Below are positions 26,730 to 38,500 of a DNA stretch of 64,000 bases, piece by piece. How positions within the stretch are numbered: position 1 is the stretch's first letter; each line of letters starts with the position of its first letter. The stretch spans positions 62,001 to 126,000 of the forward strand of contig NZ_JAIUHG010000005.1 in assembly GCF_020164955.1 (NCBI RefSeq), written 5' to 3'. A program made the position numbers and the translations under genes. The DNA is from Mesorhizobium sp. CA8 (GTDB lineage Bacteria > Pseudomonadota > Alphaproteobacteria > Rhizobiales > Rhizobiaceae). A model generated the notes under the pieces. It saw only the letters and a list, made by a program, of their open reading frames with translations. It was not told the origin of the DNA and did not search any database.

Positions 26730-27584
26730 TCAGTGTCCGGGAGCAAGCTCGGTTTCGCGTTGAAGCATAGCATCGGTCAGTGCCAGCGCATCCACGTTGA
26801 TTGCGACATCGTGGACGCGAAAGAGGTCGGCTCCTTTCAAGCGCAGGATGACGCTGGTGGCCGCCGTGCCGGCTGCCCGCTCGCCCGGCTCACGCCCGGT
26901 CGCGGTACCGATGAAGCGCTTGCGCGAGGTCCCCGCCATCAGTGGATAGCCGAGCGCCTGAAGCTCGGAAAACCGCGCCATCAGGTCGAGGTTTTCCTCC
27001 GCCGTTTCCTTGGCGAAGCCGAAGCCGGCATCAAGCACGATCTGGCTGTCGGCAACCTTGCCGGTGCGCGCGATCTCCAGCGATTTGCGCAGGAAAAGAA
27101 ACTGGTCCTCGATCACGTCGGGCAGCTTCTGTCGTTCGCGTCCAGTATGCATGATGACGAGCCCGGCGCCGGTCTCGGCGGCGACGCGCGCAATGCCAGG
27201 CTCACGCTGCAGCCCCCAGACGTCGTTGACGATATGGGCGCCGGCGGCGACCGCCCGCCGCGCCGTATCCTCGCGATAGGTGTCGGCCGAAATCAGCGCG
27301 TCGCCGGAAGCGGCGAGCGCCGCGATGACCGGCAGCACGCGCGCCTGCTCCTCTTCGGCGGCAATCGGTGCAAAACCCGGCCGGGTCGATTCCCCGCCGA
27401 CATCGATGATGGCCGCGCCCTCCTTGACCATGCGGCGCGCCTGCTCCAGCGCCTTCTCGGGCGCGATGAACAAGCCGCCGTCCGAAAAGCTGTCGGGCGT
27501 CACGTTGAGGATGCCGGCGACGACCGCCTTCGGACCGAGGTCGAGATAGCGTCCATGCGCCAACTGCCATCGCCTTATCGTCAT
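26730..27584 (-). CDS. folP: dihydropteroate synthase
   Basis: The 284-residue enzyme has both pterin-site signatures: GILNVTPDSFSDGG (residues 24-37) and VGGESTRPGF, plus NDVWG and the C-terminal RVHDVAINVDAL. It condenses p-aminobenzoate with the pterin pyrophosphate and is the target of sulfonamides. It is the first gene of the compact folate operon. The ATG has only a weak TGGA upstream. Confidence 0.93.
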   Translation of the reverse strand: MTIRRWQLAHGRYLDLGPKAVVAGILNVTPDSFSDGGLFIAPEKALEQARRMVKEGAAIIDVGGESTRPGFAPIAAEEEQARVLPVIAALAASGDALISADTYREDTARRAVAAGAHIVNDVWGLQREPGIARVAAETGAGLVIMHTGRERQKLPDVIEDQFLFLRKSLEIARTGKVADSQIVLDAGFGFAKETAEENLDLMARFSELQALGYPLMAGTSRKRFIGTATGREPGERAAGTAATSVILRLKGADLFRVHDVAINVDALALTDAMLQRETELAPGH

Positions 27585-27668
27585 TGTCCATCAACCATGC
27601 GTGATCCGCGCGAAATCAATTCCGTTGCGCTGGCGACGGCCCTAAAGCAAGGTGCGTGAAGAGGCAAT

Positions 27669-28289
27669 ATGATGAACCGTTCCCTGCTCTGCGCCCTGAT
27701 GCTCTCGATCACCGCCCTGCCGGCGGGCGCGGCCAATCTGGTGAAGACCTACAGCTATTTCAGCGTCGGCGGCCGCACGCTCGACGATATCCAGAACCAG
27801 CTCTCGAAAAACGGGCCCGAAGTGAAGAGCACCGGCTCGCGGCACCCGGGCGCCACGCAGATGGCCTTCACGACCCGCATCAGCTACGCGCAGAGCGCCG
27901 GGTCCTGCCGCATCGCCGACGCGGCCGTCACCGTGAAGGTCAAGGTGATCCTCCCCGAATGGCGGCGCCCGCGCAAATCCGATCCCGGCGTCAGGCTGGT
28001 CTGGGACACGCTCTCGGCCGACATCAAGCGGCATGAGGAGCGCCATGTCGAGATCGCCAAGAACCATGCGCGCCTGCTCGAGGATGCGCTGAAGGCACTC
28101 CCGCCGCAAAAGACCTGCGAGCAGGCGAAGCTCGAGGCCGCTGCGGTCCAGGCAGCCGAGCTCGCCAGGCACGATCAGGACCAGGTCCGCTTCGACCGCG
28201 TCGAGAGCGTCAATTTCGAAAGCCGTATCCTCCGACTGATGCGCTACCGGATGCAGCGCGTCGAAGCCGGGCAACTGCCGCCGCCTTGA
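27669..28289 (+). CDS. DUF922-family secreted putative metalloprotease
   Basis: The 206-residue protein has a Sec signal (LLCALMLSITALPAGA, cleavage near residue 21). The mature domain contains HEERH at residues 122-126, an HExxH zinc-peptidase motif, in the context SADIKRHEERHVEIA, typical of the DUF922 family of predicted periplasmic zinc proteases. Activity has not been shown for most members. Two cysteines (about 80 and 149) may pair. AGAGG precedes a double ATG; either may be used. It is divergent from folP. Confidence 0.8.
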   Translation: MMNRSLLCALMLSITALPAGAANLVKTYSYFSVGGRTLDDIQNQLSKNGPEVKSTGSRHPGATQMAFTTRISYAQSAGSCRIADAAVTVKVKVILPEWRRPRKSDPGVRLVWDTLSADIKRHEERHVEIAKNHARLLEDALKALPPQKTCEQAKLEAAAVQAAELARHDQDQVRFDRVESVNFESRILRLMRYRMQRVEAGQLPPP

Positions 28290-28373
28290 CCTGAGGCAAG
28301 CCTTATCCGAGGCCAATTTCGCCCAAGCATGGTGCCAGACCGGGAAAACTTTCAAAGGACGGTCGAAATCGGT

Positions 28374-28393
28374 CTATATCGCACGACATATAG
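28374..28393. promoter_or_regulatory. palindromic operator candidate upstream of EmrB-type exporter
   Basis: CTATAT-N8-ATATAG is a perfect 6+6 inverted repeat about 100 bp before the exporter start. Its length suits a TetR- or MarR-type dimer, and it contains -10-like sequences. No such regulator gene is adjacent. Confidence 0.45.
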
Positions 28394-28495
28394 CGGGTTC
28401 CAAACGCTCGAGCCGCTATCCACGATGAGAAATGACAGGCGCGACCGGCAAGAGCCGTTTGGCGCGCCAAGCATCAGCCTTTGAAAGAACGACGT

Positions 28496-29974
28496 ATGGA
28501 TCAGACCGTCGAGACGTTGGCACCGAAAGCCGCGCCGCTGATGAGCGAGAGCGAGAAGAATACCATCATCGGCGGCGTGCTGTTGTCGATGTTGCTGGCG
28601 GCTCTTGACCAGACCATCGTGGCCCCCGCCCTGCCGACGATCGCGGGCGCGCTCGGCCATGCCGAGTACCTGCCATGGATCGTCACCGGCTATCTTTTGA
28701 CCGCAACGGCCGTGGCGCCGCTCTACGGCAAGATCTCCGATGTCTATGGACGCCGGCCGGTCATCCACGCCGGCATCCTCATTTTTCTGCTCGGGTCTCT
28801 GGTCAGCGCGCTCGCGCCCAACATGCTGGTGCTGATCATCGGCCGCGCCATCCAGGGCGCCGGTGGCGGCGGTCTCTTCGCGCTGGCCCAGACGGTCATC
28901 GGCGATCTCGTGCCGCCGCGCGAGCGCGCCCGCTACGCGGCCTGGATCTCCGGCACCTGGGCGGTGGCCAGTGTCGCCGGCCCGCTGCTCGGCGGTGTCT
29001 TTGCCGAACACCTGCACTGGTCGTTGATCTTCTGGATCAACCTGCCGATCGGCTTCCTGGCCATGGCCATCGTCAACAACCCGCTGAAGAAGCTGCCGAT
29101 CGCAGCCAAACATCACAGCATCGACGGTTTGGGGGCGGTGCTCCTGGTCATCGCGACCACGCTGCTGCTCCTGGCGCTCAGCTGGGGTGGCAGCACCTAT
29201 CCCTGGTTCTCACCGGAGATTCTCGGGCTCGTGGCCTGCTCTGCCGTGTTCTGGTTCTTCTTCGCGCTGAGGCTGCTGAGGGCGGCCGAGCCTTTGGTTT
29301 CGCTCGAAGTGTTGGGCAACCCGATCGTGCTCGCCGGCACGCTGTCGATGTTCCTGCTGCAGGCCGCCAACATCGGCGCGTCGGTCTACCTGCCGGTCTA
29401 TTTGCAATCGGTCGTCGGGCTTTCCGTGAGCGAATCCGGCACGGCGATGCTTGGCCTGCTGCTCGGCACCGTTGCCGGCGCCACTTTCAGTGGCCGCATG
29501 ATACCACGCTTCGTCCACTACAAGCGCATCGCCATGATCGGGATCTGCCTGGCAATCCTGTGCATAGGCTTGCTCAGTGCCATTGCGGGACACGCCTCGC
29601 TGCTCGAAGTCGAAATCCTTACCACGCTGATCGGCCTGGGCAGCGGCACGACCTTTCCCGTCAGCACCGTTTCGGTCCAGAACGCGGTCGACCGCGCGCA
29701 TCTCGGTGTCGCGACGGGCGTCCTGACCTTCCTGCGCACGCTGGGCGGCGCGCTAGGCGTCGCCATGCTGGGCGCCGTTGCGCTGGGTTTTGGCCTGCCC
29801 TTGGCCGCCGAAGGCCCGCAGACGCACATCCAGCTGACATCGGCGACGCCGTTCGTGATGATCTTCCTTACCGCCGGCATCATCCTTGTGCTGGCGCTGA
29901 TCACGCTGGCCTTGATGCCGGAAAAGGAACTGCGCGGCCACGACGAGAACGCCGCGCCCGTGCTCGCGGAGTAG
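28496..29974 (+). CDS. MFS drug exporter, DHA2 (EmrB/QacA) family
   Basis: The 492-residue protein has about fourteen hydrophobic segments, as DHA2 proteins do. Motif A appears as GKISDVYGRRPVI, motif C as GTWAVASVAGPLLGG, and the first helix carries ALDQTIVAPALPTI, the D1 motif of the family. It should export amphiphilic compounds in exchange for protons. No EmrA-type membrane fusion partner is adjacent. The ATG at 28496 is used; the Shine-Dalgarno sequence is poor. A palindromic operator candidate lies upstream. Confidence 0.9.
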   Translation: MDQTVETLAPKAAPLMSESEKNTIIGGVLLSMLLAALDQTIVAPALPTIAGALGHAEYLPWIVTGYLLTATAVAPLYGKISDVYGRRPVIHAGILIFLLGSLVSALAPNMLVLIIGRAIQGAGGGGLFALAQTVIGDLVPPRERARYAAWISGTWAVASVAGPLLGGVFAEHLHWSLIFWINLPIGFLAMAIVNNPLKKLPIAAKHHSIDGLGAVLLVIATTLLLLALSWGGSTYPWFSPEILGLVACSAVFWFFFALRLLRAAEPLVSLEVLGNPIVLAGTLSMFLLQAANIGASVYLPVYLQSVVGLSVSESGTAMLGLLLGTVAGATFSGRMIPRFVHYKRIAMIGICLAILCIGLLSAIAGHASLLEVEILTTLIGLGSGTTFPVSTVSVQNAVDRAHLGVATGVLTFLRTLGGALGVAMLGAVALGFGLPLAAEGPQTHIQLTSATPFVMIFLTAGIILVLALITLALMPEKELRGHDENAAPVLAE

Positions 29975-29982
29975 ATCGCTTG

Positions 29983-30188
29983 AAGGTGTGTTGAGATTCA
30001 GGTCAGGCCGAGTCGAGAAGGGCAGTTTCCGAGAACCGGCCTACGCCGGCTGTAGGCTTCGTAGAGCGAAGACTCTGATGAGGGCTTCGGCCGGCGAAGG
30101 CCGGAGCGGAGCGTACCTGAAGTACGTGAGCACCGGAAGAGCAGGAAGCTGCCGTTCGCAGGCCGGCATCACCTGAATTCAATACGCC

Positions 30189-30190
<2 letters not shown>
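29983..30190. repeat. ~205 bp terminally inverted repeat element, copy 1
   Basis: The element runs from AAGGTGTGTTGAGATTCAGG to CACCTGAATTCAATACGCCT-T; its ends are imperfect inverted repeats of about 25-30 bp. It is closely similar along its length to the element at 31313, in the same orientation. Its right end supplies the last two bases of the TAA stop of the reductase gene. It lies between convergent genes. No open frame in it looks real. Confidence 0.85.
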
Positions 30191-31262
<1,072 letters not shown>

Positions 31263-31312
31263 CTATCGCCTGCTGCCAAGCAGCCAGCGCGAAAGAATAT
31301 TGGGAAGCAGCC

Positions 31313-31514
31313 AAGGTGTGTCGAGATTCAGGTCAGGCCGAGTCGAAAATGGTGGCTTCCGAGAACCGGCCTATGCCGGCCGTAGCCTTCACAATTCGGA
31401 GGCCCTTATGAGGCCTTCGGCCGGCGAAGGCCGGAGCCCTCAAAGTACGTGAGCACCGGAAGCGCGGGAAGTCGCCATTTGCAGGCCGGCCTCACCTGAA
31501 TATCGACACGCCTT
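31313..31514. repeat. ~205 bp terminally inverted repeat element, copy 2
   Basis: Copy 2 runs from AAGGTGTGTCGAGATTCAGG to CACCTGAATATCGACACGCC-TT and shares its ends and much of its interior with copy 1. The two halves pair as a long imperfect palindrome with an inner GGCCTTCGGCCGGCGAAGGC hairpin. Its right end forms part of the ferredoxin TAA stop. It lies between two genes of the same direction, so it would be transcribed in a read-through message. Confidence 0.85.
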
Positions 31515-31833
31515 AGCCCTGCCGCTCGGGGACCCGAACAACCAGCCCGTCAAGCGCGTCGCGCACCTTGATCTGGCAGGAGAGGCGCGAATTCGGCCGG
31601 ACATCGTAAGCGAAGTCCAGCATATCCTCTTCCATCGCCTCCGGCTCGCCGACCTCGGCCGTCCAGGCCTCGTCGACATAGACATGGCAGGTCGCGCAGG
31701 CGCAGGCGCCGCCGCATTCGGCTTCGATGCCGGGCACCGCATTGCGGATCGCGTTTTCCATCACCGTCGAGCCGTTTTCGGCGTCCACGTCAAATCGGGT
31801 CCCGTCATGGGCGATGTAGGTCAGCTTGGTCAT
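31513..31833 (-). CDS. 2Fe-2S ferredoxin, adrenodoxin/ISC type
   Basis: The 106-residue protein has the vertebrate-type cluster ligands Cys40, Cys46, Cys49 and Cys86 ([12 protein letters not shown] and LSCQI), with the C-x5-C-x2-C spacing of adrenodoxin-like ferredoxins. It carries single electrons, for example to P450s, oxygenases or cluster assembly. The TrxR-like reductase downstream is a plausible partner. The C-terminus is of normal length, although its stop codon overlaps the repeat element. Confidence 0.92.
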   Translation of the reverse strand: MTKLTYIAHDGTRFDVDAENGSTVMENAIRNAVPGIEAECGGACACATCHVYVDEAWTAEVGEPEAMEEDMLDFAYDVRPNSRLSCQIKVRDALDGLVVRVPERQG

Positions 31834-31930
31834 TAAGTCACCTGAGGAGTCGCAGCCGAGATAATCACTCCACCGGACAAGTCAACTGCGGCGCGAAAGC
31901 GCCACGAAATGACGTTTTCAAAAGATAACG

Positions 31931-32305
31931 CTAGCGGCTGATGCCGGCGATGAAATCGCGCACTTCCTCGATCAGGGTGCCGAGCCGCTTGAGCGCCCGC
32001 ACGTCCTCGGGCTGCTTTTCGATGATCGCCGCGCAGTCGGCAACCGCAAAGGCGCCGATGCCGCGCGCCGAGCCCTTCAAGCCATGCGCCAGAAGCACCC
32101 GCTGCCTGATGTCGGCATCGGCGATCTGGTCGCGGACGGTGAGCGATTGGTGCACGAACAGCGCCAACACCTCCCGTTCGAGGTCGCGGTCGCCCATTGT
32201 CTGACGTGCCAGATGACCGAGGTCCACAGGTCGGGCTCCGGCCGTTCCGGAGACATCTCCCCCCGGCATGGAAAACGCAATACCAGTTTCGCCACGCATA
32301 CGCAC
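31931..32305 (-). CDS. Hpt domain phosphotransfer protein
   Basis: The 124-residue protein is essentially one Hpt domain, with the phospho-accepting His74 in LLAHGLKGSARGIGAFAVAD. Such stand-alone proteins relay phosphate between hybrid kinases and receivers. Its partner is unknown; CckA in this window has a receiver, but alphaproteobacterial CckA uses ChpT, which is a different fold. The start is GTG with AGGGAG 5 nt upstream. It is divergent from the GPR gene across 294 bp. Confidence 0.82.
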   Translation of the reverse strand: MRMRGETGIAFSMPGGDVSGTAGARPVDLGHLARQTMGDRDLEREVLALFVHQSLTVRDQIADADIRQRVLLAHGLKGSARGIGAFAVADCAAIIEKQPEDVRALKRLGTLIEEVRDFIAGISR

Positions 32306-32419
32306 TGCAACTCCCTCAAGCGGGCAGACGGGCCCAGGAAATAGGCGATTCCGGTCGCCAACGGGTTAACGATTGCAGGGGAAAAATGTTGTCACGGGGG
32401 CGGCCGGATCACGCTTCCG

Positions 32420-32435
32420 TTAACCTTATATTTAA
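32420..32435. promoter_or_regulatory. near-match to a CtrA box upstream of GPR gene
   Basis: TTAA-N8-TTAA in TTAACCTTATATTTAA resembles the CtrA consensus TTAA-N7-TTAAC but has one extra spacer base. It lies 165 bp before the GPR start. The AT-rich block is distinct from its surroundings; CtrA control is only a suggestion. Confidence 0.25.
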
Positions 32436-32599
32436 AGTTTTACGTATCGCCCTGAATGCATGTTTTCTTTACCCCTGTGTGTCATTACGATACGAAGGTC
32501 CATTTTTCAGCCTCCTGCTCGGGATAGACAAGCCAGAATCGGGCCAGAATCAGGCCAAAATGATAAGTCCCGCGGCAGCTAGTACAGGGTAGCGAAGGC

Positions 32600-35500
32600 A
32601 TGGCTAAGAAACCAACGACGACCAAGTCTCTCGAGAATGACGTAGCCGCGGAATTGGAAAAGGCGCTCGACCTTGACCTTGCCGGCGACGAAGGCGGGCT
32701 CGATATGGCGGCGTCGATGGAGGACCTCGAAGCGCAGATCTCGGCGGCAGCCGACGAGCTGGCGCGCGAGGGCCGCAGCCATAGAGCGGAGCCGGCAAAC
32801 AATCCCCAGCCCCCCAAGGCGCCCGCGGCCAAGCCGGCCGACCTGCGCCCCATCGAGCCGCGCAACGGGCAGCCGTCCGGCTTTACGCCTCCCGCCGGCT
32901 TCACGCCCGCCAATGATGACCGCCAGAAGGACTACAAGACGCTGCTGCACAGCCTCAACCGGCGTGCTTCGAGCACCGTCTACTGGGTGATCGCCTTTAT
33001 CTCGCTGGCCTGGATCGCCGGCGCCGGCGGCCTGGCCAATCTCCTGTTCGGCCCCGGCATCTGGAAGATCCGCACCTTCGACCAGTTCTTCGCCCGCCCT
33101 GAGCTGATCGGCCTGGTGGTTGCCGCGATTGTTCCGGTCATTCTGTTCTGGGCGTTCGCCGCCATGATTCGGCGCGCGCAGGAAATGCGCCTCGCCGCGC
33201 AATCCATGACCGAGGTCGCCTTCCGCCTGGCAGAGCCGGAAAACCTCGCCCAGGACCGTGTCATGATGATCGGCCAGGCCGTTCGCCGCGAGGTGGCGGC
33301 CATGGGCGAAGGCATCGAGCGCACCCTGGCCCGCGCGGTCGAGCTCGAAACGCTTGTCCATGGCGAAGTCAGCCAGCTCGAACGCTCCTATTCCGAGAAC
33401 GAGGCCCGCATTCGTTCGCTGGTTGACGGTCTCGGCAGCGAGCGCGAGGCGGTCATCACCCATGCCGAGCGCGTGCGCGCCTCGATTGCCAGCGCTCACG
33501 AGACGCTGCGCGACGAGATCGGCTCGGCCAGCGACATCATCCGCGACTCGATCCTCAACGCCTCGACCAAGCTGTCGATGACGATCAACAATTCGGGCGA
33601 CACGCTGATCGATCGCATCAATGAAAGCTCGACGTCGATCTTTGATTCGGTCGAATCGCGCCTGGACAGCATCACCGACCGCCTCTCGACCTCCGGCGAG
33701 GCTTTCGCGAGCCTGCTCGATACCCGTATCGCCAAGCTGACCGACACCACGGACGGCCTGACCCGCTCGCTGACCGACCTGCTCGACGACCGCACCAATG
33801 GCATGGTCTCGTTGCTCGGCGGCGCGGCGCGCACACTGAACTCGGAATTCGAGGCGAGCCTCAGCGGCATCGAGCGGACGCTGGCCGAACGCGGCCAGGC
33901 GCTGATCAGCGAGTTCCAGACCCGCGCCGAGGCGCTCGACACCGGCACGCAGAAGCTCAACGCTGCCCTCGAAGCGCGCGCGCGTCAGATCAACGAGACG
34001 ATGGTGGAGCGTGCGAAGGAAATCGCCCACGCCTTCGCCGAGAGCAAGGACACGCTGTCGGCGATGATCGATCAGGGCAAGACCCAGATCGGCGCCGATA
34101 TGGCCGACATCATCTCGTCGACCTCCTCGATGCTCGAAGCCCGCGCCACCGACTTCGCCGGCCGCATGGAAGCGGCCCGGCATGTGGTGTCGCGCTCCTT
34201 CGATTCCGACATCCAGCGGCTGGCCGATGCCCGTGTCGGCATCGAGGAAGCCGTCGAGAACCACAGCCGCGCCCTTTCCGAGAGCCGCGAGCGCATGGCC
34301 GCCGCCATGCAGGAGGACCTGGCGAAATTCGCCGAAGGCCGCGCCGCGATCGATGCCGCCGTCACCAACCAGGTGCAGAAGCTTGCCGAAGGCCGCGGCC
34401 TGATCTCGCGCGCGCTGGAAGAAGACCTGCGCAAGGTCAACGAATCGCGCGCCGCCATCGACGCCTCGCTGGGCAGCCATCTGGAGCAGCTCGAACAAGG
34501 CCGTAATCGCCTGTCTCAAGCCTTGAACGAAGACTCCGGCAGGCTTGTCGAAGCCCGTACAATGATTGACGAAATGGTCGCCGGCCATGTCGGGAAGCTG
34601 GCCGAGGGCCGCAACATCCTGGCGCGCGCCCTGGAGGCCGATCTCGGCAAGCTGCAGGACAGCCGCGCCTCGATCGACGGCCTTGTCGCCGGTCAGGTCG
34701 AGAAGATCGCCGAGGGCCGCGCGGTGCTCGCCAAGGCGCTCGAAACCGACATCGTCGGCATCAGGAGCCTCATCGAGACCCATTCGACCAAGCTCGCCGA
34801 GGACCGCGGCGAGCTCAGCCGCGCCCTTGAAAGCGATCTGAGCGGCATCCGCGGCCTGATCGACAGCCACGCCGGCAAGCTCGCCGAGGACCGCAGCCTG
34901 CTGTCGCAGACGCTGGAAGCCGACCTCGCCAAGCTGGCCGAAAGCCGCGCCTCGATCGACGGCCTTGTCGCCGGCCAGGTCGAGAAGCTCGCCGAAGGCC
35001 GCGACATCCTCAAGCGCGCCCTGGAGGCCGACCTCAGCACCATCAAGGGTGCCATCGCGGGACACTCGGACAAGGTGCTGGAAGATCGCTCGCAGCTTTC
35101 GAAAGCGCTCGAAGCCGACCTGCAGGCCGTCAGCGGCGCCATCGCCGACCACCAGAACCGGCTCGTTCAGGACCGTTCCGTGCTGTCGAAGTCGCTGGAG
35201 GACGATCTCGCCAAGCTGGCGGAGAGCCGCTCCAGCATCGACGGGCTGGTCGCCGGCCAGGTCGAAAAGCTTGCCGAGGGCCGCGACATTCTCAAGCGCG
35301 CGTTGGAAGCCGACCTCAACACGATCCAGGGCGCGATTGTCGATCATTCGCAGAAGATCACCGACCACCGCGCCGAGCTTTCGCGCGCGCTGGAGGCCGA
35401 TATGGCCAATGCCAGCGGCCTCATGCAGACCCATGCCGACCAGCTGTCGCAGAACCGCGCGACGCTATCCAAGGCGCTCGAGGACGATCTCGCCAAGCTC

Positions 35501-38500
35501 GCCGAGAGCCGCGCCGGCATTGACGGCCTGGTGTCGGGCCAGGTCGAGAAGCTCGCCGAAGGCCGCGACATCCTCAAGCGTGCGCTTGAAGCCGACCTTG
35601 CCAAGCTCGCTGAGAGCCGCGCCTCGATCGATGGTCTCGTCGCCGGCCAGGTCGAAAAGCTTGCCGAAGGCCGGGACATCCTCACGCGCGCTCTTGAAGC
35701 CGATCTCGCCAAGCTGGCCGAAAGCCGCTCCGGCATCGACGGACTGGTCGCCGGCCAGGTCGAAAAGCTCGCCGAAGGCCGCGATATCCTCAAGCGCGCC
35801 CTCGAAGCCGACCTTCAGAAGCTGACCGAAAGCCGATCCGAGATCGACAACGTCATCGCCGGCCATGTCGGCAAGCTGGCCGAGGGCCGCGACATGCTGG
35901 CCCGCGCCCTGGAGGACGATCTCGCCAAGCTCGCCGATGCGCGCAAGGACGTCGATCGTTCGGTTTCCGGGCATATCGACCAGATCGCCGCCAGGAGCGG
36001 CGACATCTCGGCGGCGATTGCCGCCGACGTGGAGAAGATCGAGCAGGCCTTCAGCCGGCAGACCGGTGTCATCGAGGAGCGCGCCGGCACCATGGAGCGT
36101 GCGCTGTCGACCGGTGTCGACAACGTCCGCGGCGTACTTGAAAAGACCGCTGTGTTCGTGGCGGGCGCGCTGCGCGACAAAGTCATGGAGATCACCAGCA
36201 CCCTGCATGAACAGGCCGGAGCCGCTTTCAGCGACGCCGATCGCAAGATCGCCGAGCGCGCCGAGCAGACCTCCGCCGCGCTGCTTGCCAGGGCCGAGGA
36301 CATCGCCCAGGCCTTCGAGGCGGCCGATCGCCGTCTGCACGAACGCGCTCAGGACACGTCTAACATGCTGATGGCGCGCGCCGACGACGCATCGAACGCG
36401 CTCATGGCCCGCGCCGAGGAAACCGCCGACAAGCTGGCCACGCGCGCCGGCGAGATCGCCAACACCTTCGACGCGGCCGACCAGAAGCTGGTTGCCCGTG
36501 CCGTCGAGACGGCGCAATCGCTGGCCGCCCGCGCCGGCGACATCCTGCGCAACTTCGAGGGCGCCGACGAGCGACTCTCGATGCGCATCAGCGAATCGGC
36601 CGAAGCGCTGGCTGCTCGCGCCACCGATCTCGGCCGCATCTTCGACAGCGCCGATCAGCAGTTGATGGCGCGTATTGCCGAAGGTTCGGAAGCGCTTTCC
36701 GCTCGCGCAGGCGAAATCGGCCGCATCTTCGACGACGCCGACAACCGCCTGGTGTCGCGCATTGCTTCGACCAGCTCGACCATCGGTGAGCATGCCGACA
36801 CGATCGTCGGCGCCTTCGCCGCCACCGAGCAGCGCGTTGCCGACCGCGCCCGCCAGACCGGCCAGGAACTTGCCGTGCATGCCCGCGAGATCGAGCAGGC
36901 GCTGGCCGGCGCCGACGAGAGGCTTGCCGCAAGTGCCGCTGCCGCCGCTTCCCGCGTCGAGGATCAGGTCGCGAGCGTGGAAAACCGCCTCGCCTATTCC
37001 GCCGAGACCATGGGCCAGAAGCTCAACGAGCAGGTCTCCAGCGCCGAGGCCCAGCTCATCTCGCGCGCCAATGTCATCGCGGAGACCTTCACGGCGGTCG
37101 GCCAGCATATCGGCCAGAGCACCAACGAGGCCGCGCGCACGATCGGCGCCAACACCCGCGAGCTCAACACCATGCTCGCGGCGCGTTCGGCCGAGATGGC
37201 GAGGATCCTCGACGAGACGGCCAAGCCGTTGGTCGAGCGCTTCGCCCAGGGCGGCTCCGAACTGCAGCGCAGCATGGAAGAGGTCGCCGAACGCGCGGCC
37301 GAGAAGCTGCGCAGCGAGAACACGAACCTCGTCAATGCTCTCGCCAGCCGCACGGCCGAGACGCTGTCGGCCGTCGAAGGCGCTCGTTCGTCGCTTGCCG
37401 ACAGCGTGGCCGATCTCATCGGCCGCATGACGACCTCCAGCGCGCAGCTCGGCCAGCTCATCGAACAGGCGGCCGTCAACCTCGGCCAGGTCGAGGAGCG
37501 ACTCTCGGGCAGCACGCAGAGCTTCGCCGCAACCACGGAGAAGGCCGCCCAGACCTTCGCCAGCTCGGCGCGCCTCGTCGATTCCAACACGACGCGGCTC
37601 ACCGACCTGTCCTCGGCGACGCTGCGCGAGGTGGCCTCGATCGCGACCAAGTTCGACGAACACAGCCGGCTGCTCTCCAGTGCCTCCAACCTGCTCAGCT
37701 CCGCGCAGAGCAATCTCGAGCACACGCTGGAGCGCCAGTCCTCGCTGGAAGATCTTGCCGTCGGCCTGGTCAAGAAGTCGGAAGACCTCGAGAAGGTGAT
37801 GCGTTCCTTCGAAAGCCTCGTCGGCCAGACGATGCAGACCGCGGAAGGCCGCACGATGGAATCGGCCGAAAAGATCCGCACCACCATCGCCGAAGTCGTC
37901 GATTCGGCGACGCGCCGCTTTGCCGACGCGACCGAGGAGATGCGTCGCACCGCGAGTTCGATCAAGAGCGAGCTCGACCTGACCCGTGCCGAGCTGAAGA
38001 AGGGCGTCATCGAGATGCCGGAAGAGGCCAAGGAATCCACCTCGGCCATTCGCCGCGCGGTTGCCGAGCAGATCAATGCGCTCAAGGAACTGTCGGATAT
38101 CGTTGCGAAATCCGGCCGCAGCGGCAGCAGCGAGCAGGGCGAACCGCGCGGTCTGCGCCCTGCTTCGCAAGCGCCGGCCCGCGCCGCCGAGCCGCCGCTG
38201 CGCCGCACGCCGGCTCCGCAATCTCAGCCGCAGCCGCAACCGGTGTCTCGCGCTCCGGAGGCGCCGCTTGCTGAGACCACCCTGCGCGGCACGCTCGACC
38301 TGGAACGTCCCGCCGAGGCGCCGCGCCGCGAGAACGGCAAGACGTCGCCGCAGGGCGGCTGGGTGCGCGACCTGCTGACCAACGCCTCGCGCGAGGAAGA
38401 GCTGCGGCCGGCAGCGCCCGCGGAAGCGCCGCGCCCAACGCCTGCCCAGCGCTCGCCGCTGCACGTCATGGAGTCGCTCAACTCGCTCTCCGTCGACATC

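Noticed and set aside
29988..30176. 62-codon plus-strand open frame in repeat copy 1
   Set aside because: It lies wholly in the fold-back element, has no ribosome site, and is not kept intact in copy 2.
31931..32305. Hpt protein as ChpT, the CckA partner
   Set aside because: ChpT is a larger two-domain histidine-kinase-like dimer; this is a simple single Hpt domain.
34316..36025. CRISPR-like array
   Set aside because: Regular repeats are continuous coding units of one open frame with no spacers.
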